The notes: generated by a model not told the origin, from the letters alone. A stretch of 64,000 nucleotides of DNA from JBDTMT01 sp033764095 (GCA_033764095.1 JANRJF010000254.1:1-64000); one strand, 5' to 3'; numbered from the stretch's first letter, positions 14,663 through 24,123 are shown. A program made the numbers and translations.

Positions 14663-16468
14663 ATGGACACCAACGATTCGCTCGCCGTGGCCGGCGTCGC
14701 CTGGGACCTCACCCACCTCTACAACGATCCGCAGGACCCGCAGGTCGACCGCGACCTGGATGCGGCGCAGGCGCGCGCCGAGGCCTTCGCCGCCCGCTAT
14801 CGCGGCACCATCGACGTCGCCGGCGGACCGGCGCCGGAGTGGGTGGCGGCGGCGATGGCCGAGCTCGAGGCGATCATGGAGCTGGCCGACAAGCCGGCGG
14901 TGTTCGCCGGCCTGCTGCACGCCGCCGACGCCGGTCCGCCGGCGCACGGCGCGCTGATCGCGCGCACGCACGAGCGCGGCAGCGACATTCGCAATCTGCT
15001 GCTCTTCTTCGACCTCGAATGGCTGGCGCTCGACGAGGCGCGCGCCGAGCCGGTGATCGCCTCGACCGCCTGCGCGCGCTGGCGGCATCACCTGGCGGCG
15101 ATGCGGCGCTACAAACCGCACATGCTGAGCGAGCCGGAGGAACGCTTGCTGGAGGAGACCGCCAATACCGGCCGCCGCGCCTTCATGCGCCTGTTCGACG
15201 AGGTGCTCGCCGAGATGCGCTTCACGGTCGACGTCGACGGGGCGTCGCAGACGCTGAACGAGAGCGGCGTGCTGGCGCTGCTGCACGACCCGCGGCGCGA
15301 CCTGCGGCAGCGTGCCGCGCGCAGCCTGACCGCCGGCCTCAGGCAGCAGGGGCGCGTGCTGACCTATGTGTTCAACGTCATCGTCCAGGAGCACGCGCAG
15401 TCGGATCGCCGGCGCGGCTATGCGACGCCGGTGGCAGCGCGTCACCTGGCCAACGAGATCGACGCGCCGACGGTCGACGCGCTGATCGCCGCCTGCGAGG
15501 CGAACGCCGACCTGGTGTCCGACTACTATCAACTGAAGCGTGGGCTGCTCGGCCTCGACCAGCTGGCCGACTACGACCGCTACGCGCCGCTTGCCGCCGA
15601 CGCGGAGTTGGTGACCTGGCCGCGCGCGCGCGACCTGGTGCTGGAGGCGTACGGAGAGTTCTCGCTCGAGATGCGCGACATCGCCGCGCGCTTCTTCGCC
15701 GAGCGCTGGATCGATGCCGAGCCGCGCGACGGCAAGCGCGGCGGCGCCTTCAGCTCCAGCGCGGTGCCGAGCGCCCACCCGTACATCCTGCTCAGCTACC
15801 TCGGCCACCCGCGCGACGTGATGACGCTGGCGCACGAGCTCGGGCACGGCGTGCACCAGTACCTGGCGCGACCGCGCGGCCACCTGCAGGCCGATACCGC
15901 GCTCACCACCGCCGAGACGGCCAGCATCTTCGGCGAGATGCTGGTGTTCGACGCGCTGCGCCGCCGCCCGCAGCCGCCGCGCGCGCGCCTGACGCTGATC
16001 TGCAGCTTCATCGAGGAGGCCTTCGGCACGGTGTTCCGCCAGATCGCGCTGACCCGCTTCGAGCAGCGCCTGCACGAGGCGCGGCGCGGCGAGGGCGAGC
16101 TGTCGAGCGAGCGGCTCGGCGACCTGTGGATGGAGGTCAACGCCGCGCTGTACGGCGACTCGGTGACGCTCACCGACGACTACCGCTGGTGGTGGGCGTA
16201 CATCCCGCACTTCATCCACTCGCCCTTCTATTGCTACGCCTACGGTTTCGGCGAGCTGCTGGTGCTGGCGCTCTACGAAATGTACCGCGAGCAGGGGCGC
16301 GACTTCGTGCCGCGCTACCTGGAGCTGCTCGCCGCCGGCGGCAGCGAGGCGCCGGCGACGCTGCTCGGCCGGCTCGGCGTCGACGTCAGCCAGCCAGCCT
16401 TCTGGCAACGGGGGCTCGGAGTGATCCGTCGGCTGGTGGAGGAGGCGAAGCAGTTGGCCGCTGCCTGA
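14663..16468 (+). CDS. M3-family oligoendopeptidase (PepF-like)
   Basis: 601 residues from ATG 14663, behind GGAAAGACGAGAG. The thermolysin-like zinc motif is HELGHGVHQ, with H391, E392 and H395, and the third ligand lies in the TTAETASIFGEM helix near residue 416. The M3 C-terminal block YAYGFGELLVLALYEMY is present. Length matches oligoendopeptidase F. These enzymes are cytoplasmic metallopeptidases that cut short peptides. It has no signal peptide. Confidence 0.92.
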   Translation: MDTNDSLAVAGVAWDLTHLYNDPQDPQVDRDLDAAQARAEAFAARYRGTIDVAGGPAPEWVAAAMAELEAIMELADKPAVFAGLLHAADAGPPAHGALIARTHERGSDIRNLLLFFDLEWLALDEARAEPVIASTACARWRHHLAAMRRYKPHMLSEPEERLLEETANTGRRAFMRLFDEVLAEMRFTVDVDGASQTLNESGVLALLHDPRRDLRQRAARSLTAGLRQQGRVLTYVFNVIVQEHAQSDRRRGYATPVAARHLANEIDAPTVDALIAACEANADLVSDYYQLKRGLLGLDQLADYDRYAPLAADAELVTWPRARDLVLEAYGEFSLEMRDIAARFFAERWIDAEPRDGKRGGAFSSSAVPSAHPYILLSYLGHPRDVMTLAHELGHGVHQYLARPRGHLQADTALTTAETASIFGEMLVFDALRRRPQPPRARLTLICSFIEEAFGTVFRQIALTRFEQRLHEARRGEGELSSERLGDLWMEVNAALYGDSVTLTDDYRWWWAYIPHFIHSPFYCYAYGFGELLVLALYEMYREQGRDFVPRYLELLAAGGSEAPATLLGRLGVDVSQPAFWQRGLGVIRRLVEEAKQLAAA

Positions 16469-16619
16469 GGGCCGGCAGCCGGGCTTCCGCCGGCGCTGAC
16501 GCTACATGCGGCGGACGGTTTCCCGATCGACCAGGCGACCCGGCCATCCAGCGCCTGACAACCCCGGTACTCACCCAGGGTCGACTTGACCGGGCCGATC
16601 AGCGATAAATCGCGCCGGT

Positions 16620-17552
16620 ATGGCGACGGCGATCGTCGGGCTGGCGCATCATCTGCCGGCGGATCAAGCGGTGGGCGAGGTGCGGCGGCCGGTTGCCAGC
16701 GATCCGCTCGGCCCCAGCGACCTGGCGCTCGAGCCGGCCGGGAAGGCATTGGCGCAGGCGGGTTGGGCAGTGGGTGACCTCGACCTGGTGCTGTTCGCCA
16801 CCATGACGCCGGACGTCACCTTCCCCGGCGCCGCCTGCTTCTTCCAGCACAAGCTGCAGGCCGGCACGGTGGCGGCGATGGACATTCGCGGCCAGTGCGC
16901 CGGCTTCCTGATGGGACTGATGATCGCCGACGCCTACCTGTCGGCGGGCATCTACCGACGCATCCTGCTTGCCGCCGGCGAGGTGCACTCCTCCGGGCTC
17001 GACTACAGCGAGCGCGGCATCGCTACCGCCGAGCTGTATGGCGACGGCGCGGCGGTGGTGGCGCTGGCCGGGCGCGACGGTGCCGGCCTCGAGGCGGTGG
17101 TCTGCCACAGCGACGGCCGCCATCACGAGAAGTTCTGGATCGAGTACCCCTCCAGCCGCCAGCACCCGTTGCGGGTCACGGTCGAGGACCTGCGCGCCGG
17201 CAAGCACTACCCGCGCATCGACCGCGACCATGTCGCCGCCTTTGCCGCCGAGCAACTGCCGGCGGTGGTGCGCGAAGCCGTCGGCAGGGCCGGTGGCGGG
17301 CTGGAGAGCATCGACGCGTTCGTGATCAGCCACATCCTGCCGGGCGTGGCCGAGCGCGCCGCCGGCGCGCTCGGGCTGTCGGCCGACCGCGTCGTCGACG
17401 CCGGGGCGGCGCACGGTCACCTCACCGCGGCCACCCTGCCGGTGGCGCTGAGCGAGGGGCTGGCGAGCGGTCGCCTGGCGCGCGGCGCGCGCGTCTGCGT
17501 AGCGGCGTGCGGCGCGGGCTACGCCTGGGGCGCCGCGGTGCTGCGGCTCTGA
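16620..17552 (+). CDS. Divergent KAS III-like protein with Asn-to-His change
   Basis: 310 residues from ATG 16620. Thiolase fold of the ketoacyl-ACP synthase III group: DIRGQCAGFLMG gives the active cysteine C93, and VISHILPGVAERAA the histidine H238. The third residue of the Cys-His-Asn triad is changed: FabH has YGNTTAAS where this protein has HGHLTAAT, putting H267 in place of Asn. The N-terminal SDxWIxxRTGI block of true FabH is also missing. It precedes a canonical FabH by 17 bp. It may be a specialised thiolase-fold partner (heterodimer subunit or chain-length-type factor) or act on another acyl-CoA. Family confident, reaction not. Confidence 0.78.
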   Translation: MATAIVGLAHHLPADQAVGEVRRPVASDPLGPSDLALEPAGKALAQAGWAVGDLDLVLFATMTPDVTFPGAACFFQHKLQAGTVAAMDIRGQCAGFLMGLMIADAYLSAGIYRRILLAAGEVHSSGLDYSERGIATAELYGDGAAVVALAGRDGAGLEAVVCHSDGRHHEKFWIEYPSSRQHPLRVTVEDLRAGKHYPRIDRDHVAAFAAEQLPAVVREAVGRAGGGLESIDAFVISHILPGVAERAAGALGLSADRVVDAGAAHGHLTAATLPVALSEGLASGRLARGARVCVAACGAGYAWGAAVLRL

Positions 17553-17569
17553 GGGCGGAGGAGGAGCGT

Positions 17570-18571
17570 ATGCGCAACGCTCGCATCACCGGCATCGGCC
17601 GCCATGTCCCGCCGTTGCTGGTCACCAACGACGACCTCAGCCATCGCATGGAGACCAGCGACGACTGGATCCAGCAGCGCACCGGCATCAAGCAGCGCCA
17701 CTACAGCGAGGGGCGCGTCGGCGCCGCCGACATGGGCGCCGCGGCGGCGCGCGAAGCGCTGGAACGCGCCGGGCGGCGCGCCGACGAGATGGACTGCGTC
17801 ATCTTCGCCACGCTGAGCCCCGACTACGAGATGCCGTCCAGCGCCACGGTGCTGCAGGAGCGCCTCGGCATCGGCGGGATGCCGGCGTTCGACGTGCGCA
17901 ACCAGTGCTCCGGCTTTCTCTACTCGCTCGCCACCGCCAACGCGTTCATCAAATCGGGGCGCTTCGAGCGCGTCCTGGTCGTCGGCGGCGAGGTGCACTC
18001 GACCGGCATCGACATCACCACGCGCGGCCGCGACGTGGCGGTGATCTTCGGCGACGGCGCCGCGGCGGTGGTGGTCGAGCCGTGCGACGACCCCAAACGC
18101 GGCATCCTCACCACCCACCTGCACGCCGAGGGCAAGTTCGCCGAGAAGCTGTGGCTGGAGTGCGCCGCGTCGCGCGCGCGGCCGCGCCTCACCGAGGAGA
18201 TGGTGTCGGGTGACGTGCCGCGCGTCTTTCCGAAGATGGAAGGCCGCTACGTGTTCAAGCACGCGGTCGAGCGCTGCACCGAGGTGATCCAGGAAGCCCT
18301 CGATGCCACCGGCTACACACCCGACGACGTCAGCCTGCTCGTTCCGCACCAGGCCAACCTGCGGATCAACCAGATGGTCGCGCTCGGCTTCTCCTGGCCG
18401 GAGGAGAAGGTGATGAACAACATCCAGCGCTACGGCAACACCACCGCCGCCTCGATTCCGCTGGCGCTGTACGAGGCGATCGAGGCCGGTCGCGTGCACG
18501 ACGGCGACCTGGTCTGCCTGGCCGGCTTCGGCGCCGGGTTCACCTGGGGCGCCATTCTGATCCGCTGGTGA
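17570..18571 (+). CDS. fabH: 3-oxoacyl-ACP synthase III (KAS III)
   Basis: 333 residues from ATG 17570, with GGAGGAG 4-10 bp upstream. All hallmarks of FabH are present: TSDDWIQQRTGIKQRHY (29-45), C113 in VRNQCSGFLYSL, H260 in LVPHQANLRI and N290 in RYGNTTAAS. FabH condenses acetyl-CoA or a branched acyl-CoA with malonyl-ACP to start fatty-acid synthesis. Here it stands apart from other fab genes, next to a divergent paralog, so a role in a special lipid or in steps other than primary initiation is possible. Its stop overlaps the GTG of rimI (GTGA). Confidence 0.9.
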   Translation: MRNARITGIGRHVPPLLVTNDDLSHRMETSDDWIQQRTGIKQRHYSEGRVGAADMGAAAAREALERAGRRADEMDCVIFATLSPDYEMPSSATVLQERLGIGGMPAFDVRNQCSGFLYSLATANAFIKSGRFERVLVVGGEVHSTGIDITTRGRDVAVIFGDGAAAVVVEPCDDPKRGILTTHLHAEGKFAEKLWLECAASRARPRLTEEMVSGDVPRVFPKMEGRYVFKHAVERCTEVIQEALDATGYTPDDVSLLVPHQANLRINQMVALGFSWPEEKVMNNIQRYGNTTAASIPLALYEAIEAGRVHDGDLVCLAGFGAGFTWGAILIRW

Positions 18572-19062
18572 GCATGCGCCCGGCGGCGCTGGTCTTCGAG
18601 CCGATGGTCGCCGCGGATCTGCCGCAGGTGATGGAGCTCGAACGGCTGGCGTTTCCGGTCCAGCCCTGGACGCCCGGCCTCTTCCTGCACGAGCTCAAGC
18701 TCGACTTCTCGCGTCTCGAGCTGGCGCGCACCGCCGACGCGGCGCGCCAGCTGGTGGGCTACGCCTGCTGGTGGCTGGTGGGCGACGAGGTGCACATCCT
18801 GAACGTCGCCGTGCACCCCGACACGCGCCGCAGCGGCGCCGGCCGCGCCCTGGTGCAGCGCATCCTCGATGACGCCGCGGCGCACGACGCGAGCAGCGTC
18901 AGCCTGGAGGTGCGGCACGACAACGCCGCCGGCGCGGCGCTCTACCGCGCCATGGGGTTCAGCAGGATCGGCCTGCGCAAGAACTACTACGGCAAGGGCG
19001 AGGACGCGGTGATCATGGAGCGGAAACTGCGTGACCAGTCACCGGTGACCGGTGACCGGTGA
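18568..19062 (+). CDS. rimI: Ribosomal protein S18 alanine N-acetyltransferase-like GNAT protein
   Basis: 164 residues from a GTG overlapping the fabH stop; an ATG two codons later (18574) is the alternative. GNAT fold: LPQVMELERLAFPVQPWTPG (RimI-like N-terminal block), strand-loop NVAVHPDTRRSGAGRALVQR that binds acetyl-CoA pyrophosphate, LEVRHDNAAGAALYRAMGF and the final RKNYYGKGEDAVIMERKL typical of RimI. RimI acetylates the N-terminus of S18 and relatives. The last residues, SPVTGDR, are encoded by the GTGACCG-type repeat that starts before the stop codon, so this tail is probably acquired. Confidence 0.85.
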   Translation: MSMRPAALVFEPMVAADLPQVMELERLAFPVQPWTPGLFLHELKLDFSRLELARTADAARQLVGYACWWLVGDEVHILNVAVHPDTRRSGAGRALVQRILDDAAAHDASSVSLEVRHDNAAGAALYRAMGFSRIGLRKNYYGKGEDAVIMERKLRDQSPVTGDR

Positions 19063-19064
19063 CC
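19029..19064. repeat. GTGACCG heptamer repeat, left arm
   Basis: Reads GCGTGACCAGTCACCGGTGACCGG and onward, essentially tandem copies of the heptamer GTGACCG. It pairs as an inverted repeat with 19340-19372. It covers the end of rimI and abuts the stop codon of the orphan DHp gene. Confidence 0.8.
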
Positions 19065-19294
19065 TACGATCGCGGGATGCGTTTGGCGGCGGCGGTCAAC
19101 CCCTCCAGCATTTCGAGCAATTGGCGGCAGTTGTCGTCGATGCGCTCGAGGAACATCTCCTGGTCGGCGGTGAGCGCGGCACCCTGCGCGATGCGCACCA
19201 GGTCGACGAAGCCGAGGATGTTCGCCACCGGGTTGCGCAGGTCGTGATCGAGCCCCTTCAGCACCTCGGCCAGCGGGTCGCCCTGGTCAGCCAT
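19064..19294 (-). CDS. Orphan histidine-kinase dimerisation (DHp/HisKA) domain protein
   Basis: 76 residues from ATG 19294. The segment GLDHDLRNPVANILGFVDLV contains the H-box of HisKA domains with the phosphorylatable histidine H17, followed by the second dimerisation helix MFLERIDDNCRQLLEMLEGLT. There is no ATPase (N, G1, G2) domain on either side, no sensor domain and no signal or membrane segment. It is thus either a stand-alone phosphotransfer or dimerisation protein, or the remnant of a kinase. Two arms of the GTGACCG repeat bracket it exactly. Functional partner unknown; the nearest receiver protein is at 63167. Confidence 0.65.
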   Translation of the reverse strand: MADQGDPLAEVLKGLDHDLRNPVANILGFVDLVRIAQGAALTADQEMFLERIDDNCRQLLEMLEGLTAAAKRIPRS

Positions 19295-19339
19295 GCCGGC
19301 CCGGATGACACGCGGGGGCACTCGGAACAAGCCCGATTT

Positions 19340-19372
19340 CACTGGCTGCCGGTCACCGGTCACCGGTCACGC
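19340..19372. repeat. GTGACCG heptamer repeat, right arm
   Basis: Contains three tandem copies of CGGTCAC (complement of GTGACCG), inverted relative to 19029-19064. The arms enclose about 275 bp holding only the orphan DHp gene. Confidence 0.8.
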
Positions 19373-19517
19373 ATTCTCCAAGCGCGTGGAATGCCGTCAC
19401 CTTGACCCCCCTGGGGGGCGCGGGCTATGTCGCCCGAGGACGTGCGGATGAGCAATCGGCAGACAGCTTCGCCGCGTGGCGACGAGTTCGGTGATGGCAG
19501 TGGCTGGCGCTGGCGGG

Positions 19518-21266
19518 ATGAAGCATCGGCTTGAGGGGCTACTTCAGCACGCGTTGAACCGAGCCAAAGAGGGGGGAGCGCTGAAGTTGGACAGCCTCCC
19601 CCCTTTGCTTTTGGAGGTCCCCAAGGACCCCACGCACGGTGATCTCGCGTCCACGGTGGCGCTCGGCCTGGCGCGCCCCGAGCGCAAGGCGCCGGCGGCG
19701 ATCGCCAAACTGATCGTCGACCACATCGAGGATCCCGACGGGATCCTGGCGGCGGTGGAGATCGCCGGGCCGGGGTTCATCAACTTCCGCTTCTCGCCGC
19801 GCTTCTGGGCGCAGTGCCTGGCGGACGTCGAGCGCGACGACTTTGCGCGGCCGAACGTCGGCCAGGGGACGAAGATCCTGATCGAATTCGTCAGCGCCAA
19901 CCCGACCGGTCCGCTACACGTCGGCCACGGCCGCGGCGCGGTGCTCGGCGACGGCGTCGCGCGTCTGCTGGCCTACGCCGGCTACGACGTGACGCGCGAG
20001 TACTACGTCAACGACGCCGGCAAGCAGGTCGAGACGCTGGCGCGCTCCGCCTACGCGCGCCTGCAGCAGGCGTGCGGCATCGAGGCCGAGCTGCCCGACG
20101 ACGGCTATCCGGGCGACTACCTGCGCGACCTGATGCTGGCGCAGCGCGACGCGCTGCTGGCCGAGCTCGCCGCCGGGCTCGGCGAGGTGGTGCCGGGTGT
20201 GTTGCGCGCGCCGGCGACGCCGCTCGACGAGGCGGCGAGCGACGCCGCGCGTTCGCTGTTGGCGCGCGCCGGCGAGCACGGGCAGGCGCTGGTCGGGCGG
20301 CGCGCCGCCGCCTGGCTGCTCGACCAGATCAAGGACGACATGCGCGCGCTGGCGGTCGAGATCGACGTCTTCGTCAGCGAGCGCGCGCTGCACGAGCAGG
20401 GCGTCGTGCAGCGCGCCCTGGAGCAGCTCACCGCCGCCGGATTCCTCTACGAGAAGGACGGCGCGCGCTGGGTCGCCTCCGAGCGCTTCGGCGACGAGAA
20501 GGACCGCGTCGTCGAGCGCAGCAATGGCGAGCTGACCTACTTCGCCGCCGACATCGGCTACCACCAGCAGAAGCTGGCGCGAGGCTTCGACCAGCTGATC
20601 GACGTCTGGGGCGCCGACCACCACGGCTACATCCCGCGTGTCGCCGCCGCCATCGAGGCGCTCGGCATGGCGCGCGAGAAGTTCCAGGTGATCATCGTGC
20701 AGCTGGTGCGCCTGACGCGCGGCGGCGAGCCGGTGCGCATGGGCAAGCGCACCGGCGAGTTCGTCACGCTGCGCGAGGTGGTGGACGAGGTCGGCGCCGA
20801 CGCGACGCGCTTCTTCTTCCTCATGCGCAAGGGCGACAGCCAGATGGAGTTCGATCTCGCGCTGGCCGCCAAGCAGTCGTCGGAGAACCCGGTCTTCTAC
20901 GTCCAGTACGCGCACGCCCGCATCTGCACGCTGTTCGACAAGGCCGCCGCCGCCGGGGTGACCGTGCCCGCCGCCGTCGCCGCACCGCTCGAACTGCTCA
21001 CCGAGGCGGAGGAGCAGGAGCTGGTCAAGCTGCTGGCGCAGTTCCCCGACGTGATCGAGGACGCGGCGCGCGAGCGCGAGCCGCACCGCATCGTCTTCCA
21101 GCTCATCGAACTGGCCGGCGCCTTCCACCGCTGCTACAACCGTCACCGCATCCTCGACGTCGAGCCGGCGCTGCGCGAGGCGCGCCTGGTGCTGGCCGGC
21201 GCCGTGCGACGGGTGTTGCGGATCGGCCTCGAGCTGCTCGGCGTGCGGGCGCCCGAGGCGATGTGA
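19518..21266 (+). CDS. argS: Arginine--tRNA ligase
   Basis: 582 residues from ATG 19518 (MKHRLEGLLQHAL), the usual ArgS N-terminus; two in-frame starts upstream (19476, 19494) would add residues unlike the family, and no strong ribosome site decides among them. Class I features: ANPTGPLHVGHGRG with the HIGH-type motif (H134-H137), YVNDAGKQ, DVWGADHHGYIPR, and RMGKRTGEFVTL (407-418) in the place of KMSKS, as is normal for ArgS. The C-terminal anticodon-binding helical domain is complete. A near-perfect 12-13 bp inverted repeat with GGGGGG/CCCCCC arms lies inside codons 17-30. It starts the long plus-strand block leading to trp, folC and lptD. Confidence 0.95.
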   Translation: MKHRLEGLLQHALNRAKEGGALKLDSLPPLLLEVPKDPTHGDLASTVALGLARPERKAPAAIAKLIVDHIEDPDGILAAVEIAGPGFINFRFSPRFWAQCLADVERDDFARPNVGQGTKILIEFVSANPTGPLHVGHGRGAVLGDGVARLLAYAGYDVTREYYVNDAGKQVETLARSAYARLQQACGIEAELPDDGYPGDYLRDLMLAQRDALLAELAAGLGEVVPGVLRAPATPLDEAASDAARSLLARAGEHGQALVGRRAAAWLLDQIKDDMRALAVEIDVFVSERALHEQGVVQRALEQLTAAGFLYEKDGARWVASERFGDEKDRVVERSNGELTYFAADIGYHQQKLARGFDQLIDVWGADHHGYIPRVAAAIEALGMAREKFQVIIVQLVRLTRGGEPVRMGKRTGEFVTLREVVDEVGADATRFFFLMRKGDSQMEFDLALAAKQSSENPVFYVQYAHARICTLFDKAAAAGVTVPAAVAAPLELLTEAEEQELVKLLAQFPDVIEDAAREREPHRIVFQLIELAGAFHRCYNRHRILDVEPALREARLVLAGAVRRVLRIGLELLGVRAPEAM

Positions 21267-21275
21267 GGAGGGGCG

Positions 21276-21890
21276 ATGGCGGAGCGGCGCGGCACCGGGC
21301 TCTCGTTCGGACAGCTCATCACGCTGACCTTCGGCTTCCTGCTCGCGTCCGTGGTGATCTTCGTCTTCGGTCTCTGGGTCGGGCGCGACCTGGCCGAGCA
21401 ACAGGCGCTGCGCCAGCGCGATCCGGCGAAGATCCCGCTCTCCGCGCCGCCGCCGACCGCGGTGCCGGTAGCGGCGGGGCTGGCGGCGGCGCCGGCCCCG
21501 ACCTTTCCGATGGTGCGTCCCGCCGTGCCCACGGCGGTGCCGATTCCAGCCACCGCGACGGCGCGCAGCCTGCCGAGCGCGACCTGGACGGCGATCCCGC
21601 GCGCCACCGCGACGCGCACCAAGGCGGTCGCGGCCGCCAGCCCGACGGCCGGCAGCGGCTCGTGGACCGTGCAGGCCTACGCCACCAACGACACGGTGCG
21701 CGCGGTGATGGTGGCGCGCACGCTGCGCGCCAAGGGTTACGATGCGTCGACCGCCACCAAGCAGATCGGCGGCGTGACCTGGTACACGGTGCGCGTCGGC
21801 CGCTTCCGCGACCGCGCCACCGCCAAGGCGATGGAAACCAAGCTGCGCGAGGAGGAAGGGCTGGAGGCGGCGTCGGCGGTCTCGCAGTGA
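21276..21890 (+). CDS. SPOR-domain membrane protein
   Basis: 204 residues. A single N-terminal membrane anchor (about 12-35, LITLTFGFLLASVVIFVFGLWVG) is followed by a Pro/Ala/Thr-rich linker (50-125) and a C-terminal SPOR fold: WTVQAYATNDTVRAVMVARTLRAKGYDA then VTWYTVRVGRFRDRATAKAM. SPOR domains bind denuded peptidoglycan strands at division septa. Placement behind argS is frequent in deltaproteobacteria. It is 10 bp from argS and 14 bp from trpE, so it is co-transcribed with both. Confidence 0.88.
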   Translation: MAERRGTGLSFGQLITLTFGFLLASVVIFVFGLWVGRDLAEQQALRQRDPAKIPLSAPPPTAVPVAAGLAAAPAPTFPMVRPAVPTAVPIPATATARSLPSATWTAIPRATATRTKAVAAASPTAGSGSWTVQAYATNDTVRAVMVARTLRAKGYDASTATKQIGGVTWYTVRVGRFRDRATAKAMETKLREEEGLEAASAVSQ

Positions 21891-21903
21891 CGATCGGCAT
21901 GCC

Positions 21904-23388
21904 ATGACCGATCGCCATTCCCCCGACTTCGACGCCTTCTGCGCGCTCGCCCGCCAGGGCAACCTGGTCCCGGTCTATCGCGAGATCCTCGCCGACCTCG
22001 ACACGCCGGTGTCGGCGTTCCTCAAGCTCGACGAGGGCGGCGACGCCTTCCTGCTCGAGTCGGTGCAGGGCGGCGAGACCTGGGCGCGCTACAGCTTCCT
22101 CGGCGTCGAGCCGACGCGCGTGCTGAGCGGCAAGGATGGCGTCGTGCAGGACGGTCCGGCCGGCGGCCCGTGCGCGACGCGGCCCAACCCCGACCCGTTG
22201 CTGGAGGCGCGCGCGCTGCTGGCCGACTTCACGCCGGTGCACGTCGACGGGTTGCCGCGCTTCACCGGCGGGCTGGTCGGCTTCCTCGCGTACGACATCG
22301 TGCGCAGCTTCGAGCGCCTGCCGGCGCGTACGCGCGACGATCTGCGGCATCCGGACTTCTACCTGATGCTGGCCGAGACACTGGTCATCTTCGACAACGT
22401 CGCGCAGTCGATGAAGGTGGTCGCGCACGCACGCATCGACGCGACCACCGATCTGCGCGCCGCCTACGACGGCGCCTGCGCGCGCATCGAGAGCCTGATC
22501 GCGCGCCTGCGCCGGCCGGTGACCCCGCCGCCGTCGCCGCCGCCGGTGGACAGTCCACCGCTGGTCCGCTCGAACTTCGAGCCCGCCGCCTACGAAGCGA
22601 TCGTCGAGCGCGCCAAGGAGTACATCCGCGCCGGCGACATCATCCAGGTGGTGCTGGCGCAGCGCTTCGAATGCGCGCGGCGTGCCAATCCGATCGACAT
22701 CTATCGCTGCCTGCGGACCTTCAATCCCTCGCCCTACATGTACTTCCTGCGCGTCGGGGGCCGCATCGTACTCGGCACCTCGCCGGAGGTCATGGCGCGC
22801 CTGGAGGGCCGCGAGCTGACCGTGCGGCCGATCGCCGGCACGCGTCCGCGTGGCACCGACGAGCGACTCGACCGCGAGCTGGAGCGCGAGCTGGTCGCCG
22901 ATCCGAAGGAGATCGCCGAGCACATCATGCTCGTCGACCTGGGCCGCAATGACGTGGGGCGCGTCTCCGAGATCGGCAGCGTCGTGGTGACCGAGCGCAT
23001 GGTGGTGGAGCGCTACTCGCACGTCATGCACCTGGTCTCCAACGTGCGCGGTACGCTGCGCGCGGGGCTCGACTGTTTCGACGCCTTCCGCGCCACGTTC
23101 CCGGCCGGCACGCTGTCGGGCGCGCCGAAGATCCGCGCCATGGAGATCATCGAGGAGCTCGAGCCGACGCGGCGCGGCGTCTATGGCGGCGCGGTCGGTT
23201 ACTTCGATTTCTCCGGCAATATGGACACCGCGATCGCCATCCGGACGATGGTGATCGATGGCGACACGATCTACGCCGAGGCCGGTGCCGGGATCGTCGC
23301 CGACTCGGATCCGGAGCGCGAGCACGCCGAGTGCGTCAACAAGGCGCGCGCGCTGTTCCAGGCGGTGAAGATGGCGGAGTCGATGTAG
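21904..23388 (+). CDS. trpE: Anthranilate synthase component I
   Basis: 494 residues. TrpE makes anthranilate from chorismate with TrpG as glutaminase. The allosteric tryptophan site LLES (50-53) is present, so feedback inhibition is expected. The catalytic part has [59 protein letters not shown] and [18 protein letters not shown], all as in functional TrpE rather than PabB. The stop is 2 bp before trpG. I saw no leader peptide or attenuator upstream, only the SPOR gene. Confidence 0.96.
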   Translation: MTDRHSPDFDAFCALARQGNLVPVYREILADLDTPVSAFLKLDEGGDAFLLESVQGGETWARYSFLGVEPTRVLSGKDGVVQDGPAGGPCATRPNPDPLLEARALLADFTPVHVDGLPRFTGGLVGFLAYDIVRSFERLPARTRDDLRHPDFYLMLAETLVIFDNVAQSMKVVAHARIDATTDLRAAYDGACARIESLIARLRRPVTPPPSPPPVDSPPLVRSNFEPAAYEAIVERAKEYIRAGDIIQVVLAQRFECARRANPIDIYRCLRTFNPSPYMYFLRVGGRIVLGTSPEVMARLEGRELTVRPIAGTRPRGTDERLDRELERELVADPKEIAEHIMLVDLGRNDVGRVSEIGSVVVTERMVVERYSHVMHLVSNVRGTLRAGLDCFDAFRATFPAGTLSGAPKIRAMEIIEELEPTRRGVYGGAVGYFDFSGNMDTAIAIRTMVIDGDTIYAEAGAGIVADSDPEREHAECVNKARALFQAVKMAESM

Positions 23389-23390
23389 CG

Positions 23391-23960
<570 letters not shown>

Positions 23961-24120
23961 GGATGCCCCCCTCGTTGACGATCCCCCCCTTTGAAAAAGG
24001 GGGGCAGGGGGGCTTTCCAAACAATCTCTGCAGACAAGGGCACCGTCCGCGAACACTTACTTGCGCCGACCGATCATTTGAAAATCCCCCCTGGCCCCCC
24101 TTCTGCGAAGGGGGGAAGAG
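23961..24120. repeat. AAAGGGGGG-type (KGG) repeat element between trpG and trpD
   Basis: The whole gap is repeat. It holds two small palindromes, CCCCCCTTTGAAAAAGGGGG (around 23983-24004) and CCCCCCTTCTGCGAAGGGGG (around 24095-24115). Outer arms pair GGGGGGCAGGGGGGC with CCCCCCTGGCCCCCC. In translation such repeats read as PPFEKGGQGGF. G-runs this dense could also slow transcription. A fragment with the same wording lies inside trpC at 25266. Confidence 0.85.
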
Positions 24121-24123
24121 AAC

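Noticed and set aside
16469..16619. tRNA or small RNA in the gap before the KAS III pair
   Set aside because: No cloverleaf, T-loop or terminator could be drawn; I see nothing there beyond a possible promoter.
19029..19372. Insertion sequence around the orphan DHp gene
   Set aside because: Inverted arms are present, but there is no transposase and no visible target duplication; recorded as a repeat-bracketed cassette only.
21700..21903. Trp attenuator or leader peptide ahead of trpE
   Set aside because: The 13-bp gap between the SPOR gene and trpE holds no leader, and I found no Trp-codon run with alternative hairpins.
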